Below, one piece after another: positions 9,044-16,462 of a DNA stretch of 64,000 nucleotides (position 1 is the first letter of the stretch; the number at the start of each line of letters is the position of its first letter). The DNA lies in assembly GCF_001807485.1 (NCBI RefSeq), contig NZ_KV789183.1, positions 38,261-102,260 on the forward strand, in the 5' to 3' direction. The translations under genes were made by a program, and so were the position numbers. Below the pieces are notes generated by a model. It saw nothing but the letters and a program-made list of their open reading frames with translations, was not told the DNA's origin and searched no databases. The stretch comes from Corynebacterium sp. HMSC08A12. Its GTDB lineage: Bacteria; Actinomycetota; Actinomycetes; Mycobacteriales; Mycobacteriaceae.

Positions 9044-10546
9044 TTAGTCGCGGCCGGCTTCGAAGGCCGCGCCGACGCGGTACAGGCGGTCGTCGCCGTG
9101 CGCCGGCCCCATGATCTGCAGGCCGGTCGGCAGGCCGGAGTCGCTAGCGAAGCCACCCGGCACGGACATGCCGCACACGCCAGCCAGGTTCAGCGGCAGG
9201 GTGAACAGGTCAAACATGTACATTGCCAGCGGGTCGTCGACCTTCTCGCCCAGCTTGAAGGCGGTGGACGGCGTCACTGGCGCGACGATCGCGTCGACCT
9301 GCTCGTAGGCCTTGGCGAAGTCCTGAGAGATCAGGTTGCGCACGCGCTGAGCCTGCAAGTAGTAGGCGTCGTAGTAGCCGACGGACAGGGCGTAGGTGCC
9401 CAGCATGATACGGCGCTTAACCTCCGGGCCGAAGCCTTCGGCGCGGGTCAGGCTCATCACCTGGTCGGCGGAACGGGAGCCGTTGTCTCCGCGGCGCTGG
9501 CCGTAGCGCATGCCGTCAAAGCGGGCCAGGTTGGAGCTGACCTCACAGGGCAGAATCAGGTAGTAGGCGTTCAGCGCGTGGTCGAAGTTCGGGCAGTCGA
9601 CCTCCACCAGCTCAGCGCCCTGGGACTTCAGCTGCTCCAGGTTGGCGTGGTAGGTCTCCAGCACGCCCGGCTGGAAGGCCTCGGCCCGCTCGAACTGCTT
9701 AACCACACCCAGCTTCACGCCGCTCAAGTCTCCAGAGGCGCCCTGTTTCGCCGCCTCGACAACCGGCGCGACGGCGTGGGAGGAGGAGGTCGAGTCGTTG
9801 GCGTCATGCCCCGCAATAACCTCGTGCAGCAGCGCGGTATCCAGGACCGTGCGCGCCGTCGGGCCACCCTGGTCCAGCGAGGAGGCGCAGGCCACCAGGC
9901 CGTAACGGGAAACAGTGCCGTAGGTCGGCTTCACGCCGACGGTGTTGGTCAGCGCGGCGGGCTGGCGGATGGAGCCACCCGTGTCCGTGCCGATGGCCAG
10001 CGGAACCATGCCGGCGGCCAGCGCTGCAGAGGAGCCACCGCCGGAGCCGCCTGGCGTGCGCTCCAGGTCGTAGGGGTTCTTCGTCGGGCCGTAGGCGGAG
10101 TTCTCGGTGGAGGAGCCCATGGCGAACTCGTCCATGTTCGTCTTGCCCAGGATCGGGATGCCAGCGGCGCGCAGACGCATGGTGACGGTCGCGTCGTAGG
10201 GGCTCATGTAACCCTCCAGCATCTTGGAGGCACACGTGGTCGGCGCGTCGGTGGTGGTGAAGACGTCCTTCAGCGCCAGCGGCACGCCGGCCAGCTTGCT
10301 GGTCGGCTGATCGCCGGCGGCCAGTGCGTCGTCAACGTTGGAGGCCGCCGCCAGCGCCTCGTCGGCGCCAACGTGCAGGAATGCGTGGATGTCGCCGTCG
10401 ATCTCGCCGATGCGGTCCAGGTGGGCCTGCGTAACTTCCTGGGAGCTGATCTCGCGCGCGTGGATCTTCTCCGCCAGTTCCGCGGCGGTCCAGGTGGTGT
10501 AGTCCGAGTCGTCCCGGGAACCGACGATGTACTTGTTCTCAGCCAT
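9044..10546 (-). CDS. gatA: Aspartyl/glutamyl-tRNA(Asn/Gln) amidotransferase subunit A
   Basis: GatA is the amidase subunit that releases ammonia from glutamine for GatB. The amidase signature is intact: Lys93 in LALKDVF, the cis-Ser Ser168 in [12 protein letters not shown] and the nucleophile Ser192 in [12 protein letters not shown]. The 500-residue length is normal. It follows gatC in the same direction after a 157-bp gap filled with short tandem repeats, and has AGGAAC four bases before the ATG. A Ser/Asp-rich insert ([12 protein letters not shown]) interrupts the domain after the active-site region. Together with gatC here and gatB at 2-3.5 kb it supplies the whole complex. Confidence 0.97.
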   Translation of the reverse strand: MAENKYIVGSRDDSDYTTWTAAELAEKIHAREISSQEVTQAHLDRIGEIDGDIHAFLHVGADEALAAASNVDDALAAGDQPTSKLAGVPLALKDVFTTTDAPTTCASKMLEGYMSPYDATVTMRLRAAGIPILGKTNMDEFAMGSSTENSAYGPTKNPYDLERTPGGSGGGSSAALAAGMVPLAIGTDTGGSIRQPAALTNTVGVKPTYGTVSRYGLVACASSLDQGGPTARTVLDTALLHEVIAGHDANDSTSSSHAVAPVVEAAKQGASGDLSGVKLGVVKQFERAEAFQPGVLETYHANLEQLKSQGAELVEVDCPNFDHALNAYYLILPCEVSSNLARFDGMRYGQRRGDNGSRSADQVMSLTRAEGFGPEVKRRIMLGTYALSVGYYDAYYLQAQRVRNLISQDFAKAYEQVDAIVAPVTPSTAFKLGEKVDDPLAMYMFDLFTLPLNLAGVCGMSVPGGFASDSGLPTGLQIMGPAHGDDRLYRVGAAFEAGRD

Positions 10547-10559
10547 GAGTGTTCCTACA

Positions 10560-10595
10560 GTTCCTTTGGTTCTTTAAGTTCTTTAGTTCTTTAAA
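10560..10595 (-). repeat. four tandem ~9-bp units in the gatA leader
   Basis: On plus the units read GTTCCTTTG, GTTCTTTAA, GTTCTTTA and GTTCTTTAAA. On the transcript they are repeated AAAGAAC/AAAGGAAC, resembling the true ribosome site AGGAAC just before gatA. They could be slippage copies of the ribosome-binding region or iterated sites for a protein. Confidence 0.75.
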
Positions 10596-10636
10596 GCTTG
10601 GAGTTCTAAACGTTCGTTGCTCTAGCGGTCTTTTAG

Positions 10637-10648
10637 CTTTGTGACGCC
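10637..10648 (+). repeat. dispersed TGACGCC motif (CTTTGTGACGCC)
   Basis: In the gatC-gatA gap, 40 bp from the tandem repeats. The identical 12-mer occurs inverted at 11377 inside the ACT gene and at 62072 between lysA and argS. Confidence 0.65.
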
Positions 10649-10703
10649 ACCCGCGGCAACTGTGCAGCAGCCCCAGTGACGCTAGCGTTCCTCAGCGGCT
10701 GTA

Positions 10704-11009
10704 CTAGTCCGCGAGGATCTGCGGCACCTCAAAGCGCTGCTCGCTCTGCTTCGGCGCCTGATCCAGAGCCTGCTCTGCGGTGAGGCTCGGAACGACCACA
10801 TCCTCACGCATCACGGCGACATCGCCGTCAACGTTCTGAGTGGGGTGGCTCAGCGGCTCAACACCTTCGGTGTCTACCTTCCTGATCGCGGCCACGTGAT
10901 CGACGATTCCGTCGATCTGAACTGCGTATTCATCCAATTCCTGCTCCCCCAGGTCCAGGCGAGCCAGGCGGGCCAGGTGGGCAACATCTTCGCGCGAAAT
11001 CTCAGACAT
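10704..11009 (-). CDS. gatC: Aspartyl/glutamyl-tRNA(Asn/Gln) amidotransferase subunit C
   Basis: GatC is the small subunit that clamps GatA to GatB. The N-terminus ISREDVAHLARLARLDLGEQEL and the segment EGVEPLSHP are the family signature. With the ATG at 11009 it has 101 residues, the normal size; an upstream ATG at 11027 would add six. TAGAGT lies 7 nt before the chosen start. It heads the gatC-gatA operon and is divergent from the ACT-domain gene, the two -10 boxes being less than 40 bp apart. Confidence 0.95.
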   Translation of the reverse strand: MSEISREDVAHLARLARLDLGEQELDEYAVQIDGIVDHVAAIRKVDTEGVEPLSHPTQNVDGDVAVMREDVVVPSLTAEQALDQAPKQSEQRFEVPQILAD

Positions 11010-11016
11010 GGGTTCT

Positions 11017-11022
11017 ACTCTA
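11017..11022 (-). promoter_or_regulatory. -10 box of gatC, leaderless type
   Basis: TAGAGT with 7 nt to the ATG at 11009. It is back-to-back with the promoter at 11060, so the two transcripts likely compete for the same upstream DNA. Confidence 0.65.
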
Positions 11023-11059
11023 GCCAAGGCAAGTAGCCCCCGTGGACTTCAGGTGGCGC

Positions 11060-11065
11060 TAGTAT
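11060..11065 (+). promoter_or_regulatory. -10 box of ACT-domain gene, leaderless type
   Basis: TAGTAT, then CGGTGCC and the ATG at 11073; spacing exactly 7 nt. Confidence 0.65.
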
Positions 11066-11072
11066 CGGTGCC

Positions 11073-11744
11073 ATGTCTTTCCTTATGCGTGTGCGTATGC
11101 CCGATACCCCCGGCTCCCTCGGCCTGCTGGCCATGGCGCTGGGGACTGTCGGCGGTGACATTCGCGGTGTGGACATCGTCGGACGCCCAGAGCAGGATGA
11201 GCCCGACTTCGTTATGGACGACATTGTCGTCTCCCTGCCGTCTGGGCATCTGCCCGACAGCCTGATCACGGCCACACAGGAGCTCGACGGTTTCTACGTC
11301 GACTCGATTCGCCCCTTTACAGGTTCTATCGACCGACGTGGCCAGATTCAGATGCTGTCCGGGGTGGCGGAGAAGCGGCGTCACAAAGAAAAGGCGCTAG
11401 AGATCATGATGCAGGACCTGCCGCGCTCCATGACGGCAGGCTGGGCGGTCGTACTGGATACGATGCCGCGGACTCACCGGGTGGCGGCTTCCCCTGCCGC
11501 GCCGGAAGACAACGGCAAGGAGCTGGATCACCCGCCGTTGGACGAGGCGCGCGTGCTGAACCCAGAACGCGAGGATTGGATCCCCGAGAACTGGGCGGTC
11601 ATGGATTCCGCGCTGGCGGGCACGCCGATCGAGGGCACGAGCCTGCTGCTTATCATCGGGCGTCCGGGCGGGCCGGACTTCCTGCTCAGTGAAGTTGAGC
11701 ATTTGCGCCAGCTCGGAGCGATCTTCGGCGCATTCTTCAGCTAA
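11073..11744 (+). CDS. ACT-domain amino-acid-binding protein
   Basis: The first ~75 residues form an ACT domain (MRVRMPDTPGSLGLLAMALG, with the Gly at the ligand turn), a module that binds amino acids and usually regulates enzymes. The remaining ~150 residues, 223 in all, have no catalytic motif I recognise; they include a linker (AASPAAPEDNGKELDHPP) and end with FLLSEVEHLRQLGAIFGAFFS, reminiscent of a GAF-like sensor half. The gene commonly lies divergent to gatC in corynebacteria. A regulatory role linked to amino acid supply is inference only. Confidence 0.8.
   Translation: MSFLMRVRMPDTPGSLGLLAMALGTVGGDIRGVDIVGRPEQDEPDFVMDDIVVSLPSGHLPDSLITATQELDGFYVDSIRPFTGSIDRRGQIQMLSGVAEKRRHKEKALEIMMQDLPRSMTAGWAVVLDTMPRTHRVAASPAAPEDNGKELDHPPLDEARVLNPEREDWIPENWAVMDSALAGTPIEGTSLLLIIGRPGGPDFLLSEVEHLRQLGAIFGAFFS
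11377..11388 (-). repeat. dispersed TGACGCC motif (CTTTGTGACGCC, inverted)
   Basis: In the ACT gene it encodes R-R-H-K-E-K (CGG CGT CAC AAA GAA AAG), a frame different from that used in gatB or ligA. Confidence 0.6.
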
Positions 11745-11802
11745 CGCTGCACACGTCGGCGTACCACCCGCGTGCCGGTGCGCCGCATACTTAGGCGCCC
11801 AG

Positions 11803-13506
11803 CTACTCGGCGCTGATGAAGAAGTCGTAGGCCGGGCTGTCTGTCACGTCCGTGGCGTGGTAGCCGAGCTGCTGCAGGTGCTCCTGGAATTCTGCGTCGC
11901 CGGAGACGTCCTCGAACGCCGCCAGCACGCGGCCGTGGTCCATGCCGAAGCTGCGGTAGTGGAAACCGGTGATGTTCCAGCGGGTTCCCAGGACTTCCAG
12001 GAAGTGCAGCAGGGCTCCCGGGTTTTCGGGGAATTCGAAGCTGTAGGCGGTTTCGTCGACGTGCTGGCCGGGGGTGCCACCGATCATGTAGCGGACGTGC
12101 TCCTTGGCCACGTCGTCGTCGGACAGGTCGACCACGCCGTAGCCTGCCTCGTGGAGGTCTTCGGCGATGGCCTTGCGCTCGTCTTCGCCGTTTTTGAGCT
12201 TGACGCCCACGAAAATGCGGGCGGGCTTCTCCCCGTCGCGCTGGCCGACTCGGTAGCTGAATTCTGTGACGGCGCGGTGGCCGAGGATTTTGCAGAATTC
12301 GAGGAAGGCTCCCTCGCGCTCGGGGATGCTCACGCCGAAAATACCTTCGCCGCCCTCGCCGATCTCCGCGCGTTCGGAGACATAGCGCAGGGAGTGGAAG
12401 TTCACGTTCGCGCCGGACAGTACGTGTGCCAGGGTCTCCCCTTCGACCTGGTGGGTGGCGGCGTAGCGCTTCAAGCCTGCCAGGGCGACAGCGCCGGCTG
12501 GCTCGGCGATGGCGCGTGTGTCGTCGAAGATGTCCTTGATGGCGGCACTGATCTCGTCGGAGCTGACGGTGATGACGTCGTCGAGGTACTCGCGGCAGAC
12601 TCGGAAGGTTTCGCTGCCGATCTGCTTGACGGCCACGCCTTCTGCGAAGAGGCTGACGTGGTCGAGGGCCACGGGGTGCCCGGCGGCGAGCGCATGAGTG
12701 AGGCAGGCGGATTCTTCGGGCTCCACGCCGATGACCTGGATGTTGGGGTCTAGTTCTTTGAGAAGCACGGAGATTCCGGCGGCCAGTCCGCCGCCGCCGA
12801 CCTGCACGAAGACGCGGTCTACGTCGGGGCGGGATTGGAAGATTTCCAGCCCGGCGGTGCCTTGGCCGGCGATGACGGCTTCGTCGTCGAAGGGGGCGAC
12901 CCACACCATTCCCTCAACCTCGGAGAGTTCCATGGCCTTGGCTTTGGCTTCGTCGAAGTTTGCGCCGTGCAGCAGCACTTCCCCGCCGAAGCTGCGGACG
13001 GCGTCGATTTTGATGCTGGGTGTCACTTCCGGCATGACGATGACGGTACGGACGCCGAGTTCCGTGCCGGAGAGCGCTACGCCCTGGGCGTGGTTGCCGG
13101 CGGAGGCGGCGACGACTCCGCGGGCGCGCTCGTCGTCCGTGAGCTGGGACATGCGGTTGAACGCGCCGCGGATCTTGAAGCTGTGCACGGGCTGCAGGTC
13201 TTCGCGCTTGACCAACACTTCGTTGCCGATGCGCTTGGACAGCGTTTCCATGTTTTCGAGTGGCGTGTTCGTGGCCACGCGGTAGACGGGGGCGGAGACG
13301 ATCTTCTTCAGATATTCCGCGCCGGAGATGGCCTCCGTGCCTGCGGTGGAATCAGCACCGGCGGTGGCTCCTGCACCAAACGTGGTTCCAGCACCGGCGG
13401 TGGTTGCAGCTGCGGTGGTCTCCGTGCCGGCGTTTTCTTCCGTGTTTGGGACTTGCCCTGCCGGGGCGTTCTCCTCGCTTACGGGACGTGAAGCTTCGTG
13501 TGACAT
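11803..13506 (-). CDS. ilvA: Threonine dehydratase (biosynthetic)
   Basis: IlvA deaminates threonine to 2-oxobutanoate, the entry to isoleucine. The PLP fold is clear: KREDLQPVHSFKIRGAFNRM with the Schiff-base Lys111, AASAGNHAQGVA and the glycine loop VQVGGGGLAAG. Two ACT-like regulatory segments follow (EREGAFLEFCKILG and NPGALLHFLEVLG), as in E. coli IlvA. The first ~62 residues are a Thr/Ala/Gly-rich extension absent from standard enzymes. TATACT lies 7 nt before the ATG. The gene is convergent with the ACT gene, with a 58-bp gap between them. Total 567 residues. Confidence 0.95.
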   Translation of the reverse strand: MSHEASRPVSEENAPAGQVPNTEENAGTETTAAATTAGAGTTFGAGATAGADSTAGTEAISGAEYLKKIVSAPVYRVATNTPLENMETLSKRIGNEVLVKREDLQPVHSFKIRGAFNRMSQLTDDERARGVVAASAGNHAQGVALSGTELGVRTVIVMPEVTPSIKIDAVRSFGGEVLLHGANFDEAKAKAMELSEVEGMVWVAPFDDEAVIAGQGTAGLEIFQSRPDVDRVFVQVGGGGLAAGISVLLKELDPNIQVIGVEPEESACLTHALAAGHPVALDHVSLFAEGVAVKQIGSETFRVCREYLDDVITVSSDEISAAIKDIFDDTRAIAEPAGAVALAGLKRYAATHQVEGETLAHVLSGANVNFHSLRYVSERAEIGEGGEGIFGVSIPEREGAFLEFCKILGHRAVTEFSYRVGQRDGEKPARIFVGVKLKNGEDERKAIAEDLHEAGYGVVDLSDDDVAKEHVRYMIGGTPGQHVDETAYSFEFPENPGALLHFLEVLGTRWNITGFHYRSFGMDHGRVLAAFEDVSGDAEFQEHLQQLGYHATDVTDSPAYDFFISAE

Positions 13507-13513
13507 GCGCTTC

Positions 13514-13519
13514 AGTATA
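13514..13519 (-). promoter_or_regulatory. -10 box of ilvA, leaderless type
   Basis: TATACT, GAAGCGC, ATG: the best -10 match in the window, spaced 7 nt. It rules out an upstream extension of ilvA to 13650. Confidence 0.7.
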
Positions 13520-13570
13520 GTCCTGCCGGTGATCCCCCTTACGCGGCAGTCCCCCGCTGCCGCGCCGCGC

Positions 13571-13674
13571 CCACTGCGCGCTTGACCGGGCCGCGGTCTC
13601 CGCCGCCGCCCGGCGGCCACCGTCAGCGGCCGGACATGCCCAGCGGCCACTGCGCGCTTGCCCGGGCCACGATC
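13571..13674. repeat. imperfect 28-bp direct repeat between dctA-type gene and ilvA
   Basis: Copies at 13571-13598 and 13647-13674 share CCACTGCGCGCTTG then CCGGGCC and differ at three positions. The gap (13507-13689) is otherwise GC-rich and holds no gene apart from the ilvA promoter. Confidence 0.7.
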
Positions 13675-13689
13675 CCGCCACCCGCCGGG

Positions 13690-15288
13690 CTATTGCTGAC
13701 GGTAATCGTCCAGGTTTACCTGCGGGGTGGGCTGCAGGTGTGCCGTAGCGGGGTTCTTCACCGACGGGTACTTGAGGTCGACGTTGTGGTCGTCCCCGGC
13801 ATCCACGTACGGATCTTCACCGTTCAGCACGCGCTTGACCTGCTCCTTGTCGACAGTGTGCGTCCACTTGCCGACCAGCAGGGTGGCCACTGCGTTACCC
13901 GAGAAGTTGGTCAGCGCACGAGCTTCGGACATGAAGCGGTCGATGCCGACGATGATGTCCACGCCGCCCAACAGCTCCGGGCGGTGGGACTGCAGGCCAG
14001 CGGCCAGCGTGGCGATACCCGCACCGGACACGCCCGCCGCTCCCTTAGAGGCGATGATCATGAACACCAGCAGGCTGATCTGGTCGCCGAGTCCCATGTG
14101 GACGTTCATGGCGTCCGAGATGAAGATGGCGGCCATAGTCAGGTAGATGGCAGTACCGTCCAGGTTGAAGGAGTAACCCGTCGGCACGACGATGCCGACC
14201 GTGGACTTGTCCACACCGATGTGCTCCATCTTGCGCATCAGGTTCGGCAGTGCAGACTCCGAGGAGCTGGTGGCGAAGATCAGCAGGTACTCGCGGCCCA
14301 AGTACTTCACCAGCTTGAAGATGTTGAACCCCGTGAATACCCGCAGGATCAGACCCAGGATGCCGAACACGAAGATCACACAGGTGATGTAGAAGCCGAG
14401 GATCAGCACGCCCAGCTGCAGAACGGCCTTGATGCCCGTGCCGCCGACTACACCTGCCATGGCGCCGAAGGCGCCGATCGGTGCAAGCCACAGGATCCAG
14501 GACAGGATCTTGAATACCAGCTTCTGCAGCGTGGCTACGAAGCTGAGGATCGGCTCGCCGGCCTTGCCCATAGACTGCGTGGCGAAGCCCACCAGCAGGG
14601 CGATGAACAGCACCTGCAGAATTTGGCCACTGGTAAAGGCGCCGAAGAAGGTGTCCGGGACGATGCCCTGGACAAAGCCCACCAGGCCTTCGGCCTTCTG
14701 CTCTTCGCCGTTGCCGAAGGTGTTGCTTCCGCCGGTGCTCAGGTTCAGGCCATCGCCCGGCTGGAGAATGTTGCCAACCACCAGGCCCACTGCGAGGGCG
14801 AAGGTGGACATCGTAACGAAGTATGTCAGTGCCAGGCCGCCTGCTTTACCTACTGACGCCGCAGACCTCACCGAGCCAATTCCCAGCACGATCGTGCAGA
14901 AGATCACCGGTGCGATGATCATCTTGATCAGGCTGACATAGGTGGTGCCCAGCTCTTTAAACCCCTTGGCTGTATCTGGCGCCACGAGGCCAAAGATGAT
15001 GCCGGCGATCACGGCGATGATCACGCCGATGTATAGCCAGTGGGTGTTGTCTTTCTTCTCCCTTTTAGACTCCGCGATCTGCGGAGCAGAAGCGACGGCG
15101 TAACCAGGAGCGGCCTGCTTCTCCTGGGAGCTCTGTCCGGCTGGAGCTTGTCCTGCCGAGTGCTGTTCAGAGCCGTGCTGCCCACTTGTGTGTTGTGCAG
15201 CTGAGCGCTCGTCAGCTGAGTGTTGCCCAGCTCCGCTGAGTTCAGCGCCATTGTGCCCTGCGCCCTGGGGATTGCTTTTATCGTCCAT
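13690..15288 (-). CDS. Dicarboxylate/amino acid:cation symporter (DAACS family)
   Basis: A sodium- or proton-coupled transporter of the DctA/GltP type. The hallmark parts are present: hairpin 1 serines in FATSSSESALPNL, TM7 GYSFNLDGTAIYLTM, hairpin 2 SKGAAGVSGAGIATL and TM8 DRFMSEARALTNFSGNAVA with the Asp/Arg/Asn substrate and ion ligands. The substrate may be C4-dicarboxylates, glutamate or aspartate. The first ~70 residues form a His/Gln/Ser/Gly-rich cytoplasmic tail (repeats of QHSA/QHTS/QHGS) not needed for transport. Length is 532, versus ~430-460 usual. It is transcribed alone, and its leader carries iterated TTCAG boxes. Confidence 0.9.
   Translation of the reverse strand: MDDKSNPQGAGHNGAELSGAGQHSADERSAAQHTSGQHGSEQHSAGQAPAGQSSQEKQAAPGYAVASAPQIAESKREKKDNTHWLYIGVIIAVIAGIIFGLVAPDTAKGFKELGTTYVSLIKMIIAPVIFCTIVLGIGSVRSAASVGKAGGLALTYFVTMSTFALAVGLVVGNILQPGDGLNLSTGGSNTFGNGEEQKAEGLVGFVQGIVPDTFFGAFTSGQILQVLFIALLVGFATQSMGKAGEPILSFVATLQKLVFKILSWILWLAPIGAFGAMAGVVGGTGIKAVLQLGVLILGFYITCVIFVFGILGLILRVFTGFNIFKLVKYLGREYLLIFATSSSESALPNLMRKMEHIGVDKSTVGIVVPTGYSFNLDGTAIYLTMAAIFISDAMNVHMGLGDQISLLVFMIIASKGAAGVSGAGIATLAAGLQSHRPELLGGVDIIVGIDRFMSEARALTNFSGNAVATLLVGKWTHTVDKEQVKRVLNGEDPYVDAGDDHNVDLKYPSVKNPATAHLQPTPQVNLDDYRQQ
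14844..14860 (+). repeat. dispersed TGACGCC motif (CTTTACCTACTGACGCC)
   Basis: In the symporter gene, read as GCG GCG TCA GTA GGT AAA (AASVGK). Confidence 0.5.
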
Positions 15289-15310
15289 GATCCCTAGTGC
15301 CCCATTTCGG

Positions 15311-15367
15311 TGTATTCAGATGTTTTCTGTATTCAGCTGTCTTCTTCAGGCGTCTGCCTTCTTCAGG
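15311..15367 (-). promoter_or_regulatory. iterated operator-like boxes upstream of the symporter gene
   Basis: TGTATTCAG occurs at 15311-15319 and 15328-15336, and CTTCTTCAGG at 15341-15350 and 15358-15367. Members of each pair are 17 bp apart. The set lies 23-79 bp before the start codon, where an activator or repressor of a carbon-source transporter would bind. This is pattern evidence only. Confidence 0.45.
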
Positions 15368-15463
15368 GGTCGGCCTTGTTGAAGCATCTACTTTCTGGAA
15401 GCGTTGGCTCCCATCCCCTGCTGCGCCAGTGAATTCCCTTCGAGCTCGGCTGGAGACCCAGTG

Positions 15464-15475
15464 GGCGTCAATAAA
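15464..15475 (-). repeat. dispersed TGACGCC motif (TTTATTGACGCC)
   Basis: In the non-coding gap between the symporter and the exonuclease. Exact 12-mer shared with 7699 and 20811. The gap (15289-15574) has no convincing gene. Confidence 0.65.
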
Positions 15476-15574
15476 AACGTCAGTGAGCAGCAGAGGGGAA
15501 GAGCCTCTACACCTTTATTCTGCTCCTAGGGGGAGATAAGAAACAAATGGGCGCTGCGATAGGTTTTCTTAAAA

Positions 15575-16249
15575 CTATTCGGCGAGTGGCCACGCGGTGT
15601 TGACCTGCACGTTCTTGCCTTTTTTCTGAAACCACTCTTGCAGTCCCTTCTGGGACTCGTAGAACCACGTGGCCTGCGAAAGCATCAGTTCATCTGCTGA
15701 CATCTGTGTCACCTCGGGATACTTGCGCGCCAGCATCCACGCCACACGGGCGGCAGCCACCGCATCTGCCGTCGCCTCGTGGGCGTTGTCCAAATTCACG
15801 CCGTAGTGCTGGCACACGCTTTCCAAGGTGCGCTTGCCCTTGCGGTACTGATCCTTTGCCCTATCAACCACGTAGGGATCGAATACGGGGCCGTCGACAG
15901 TGAAGCTAGGCTCCAAGGCGCGCAGAACGCTGAGGTCATAGGCGGCGTTGTAGACGATCAGCGTGGCGCCGGAGCGCCATGCCTCCCGGATCCCCTCGAT
16001 GGTTTTGGCGAGCACTTCTCCATGATCCTGGCCGTGCTCGCGGGCGTATTCAGTAGTGATGCCGTGGACGTCGGAGGCCTGCTGGGGAATCTCCACGCCG
16101 GGATCGGCGAGCATCTCGATGTCGTTCCGCTCGCGCCCCTTGATGGTCACGAGTGCGCTGGTGACGATGCGGGCGGTCTTCGGGTCTACTCCAGTGGTTT
16201 CCAGGTCGAAGCTCAGCATGTGTGCCGGGTCAAAATGCGGTGCAGTCAT
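15575..16249 (-). CDS. DEDDh 3'-5' exonuclease (DnaQ/epsilon-like)
   Basis: All acidic residues of a DEDDh exonuclease are present: Asp and Glu in SFDLETTG, Asp in YNAAYDLSVL, and His/Asp in HEATADAVAAARVAW, which makes it the h subtype. Such proteins trim or proofread DNA or RNA with two metal ions. The protein has 224 residues from the ATG at 16249, chosen because TAAAGT stands 7 nt upstream; an upstream start at 16279 would add ten residues. It stands alone, divergent from the vWA gene pair. A stand-alone epsilon-like nuclease next to ligA two genes away hints at DNA repair, but that is inference. Confidence 0.9.
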   Translation of the reverse strand: MTAPHFDPAHMLSFDLETTGVDPKTARIVTSALVTIKGRERNDIEMLADPGVEIPQQASDVHGITTEYAREHGQDHGEVLAKTIEGIREAWRSGATLIVYNAAYDLSVLRALEPSFTVDGPVFDPYVVDRAKDQYRKGKRTLESVCQHYGVNLDNAHEATADAVAAARVAWMLARKYPEVTQMSADELMLSQATWFYESQKGLQEWFQKKGKNVQVNTAWPLAE

Positions 16250-16256
16250 GCTGACT

Positions 16257-16262
16257 ACTTTA
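16257..16262 (-). promoter_or_regulatory. -10 box of exonuclease gene, leaderless type
   Basis: TAAAGT, 7 nt before the ATG at 16249. Confidence 0.55.
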
Positions 16263-16462
16263 TAGGCGCCCCCGGACACCCCTCGTTATCGTTCAAAACA
16301 GTACGTTCTTCATGCGGGTCAGGGCTTTGTTTCCTAGTATTTTCTACACAACAAAATTCTTTTATCGGGAACTTTTTCCGCGCTGGGAACATTACGCGCC
16401 CGCGTTGCGTCCCACCCTTGTAAAACAAAACCTCGCAGTACTTAGAAAGGCGCTGATCCCCC

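Noticed and set aside
8693..10594. Plus-strand frame of ~630 codons opposite gatA
   Set aside because: A mirror of gatA codon bias: no motif, and gatA itself is certain. The same reasoning removes long frames opposite atpD, atpA, argS, glgB and hom.
15297..15539. 80-codon plus frame upstream of the symporter
   Set aside because: It overlaps the iterated TTCAG boxes and the motif copy, has no ribosome site and no features; better read as regulatory DNA.
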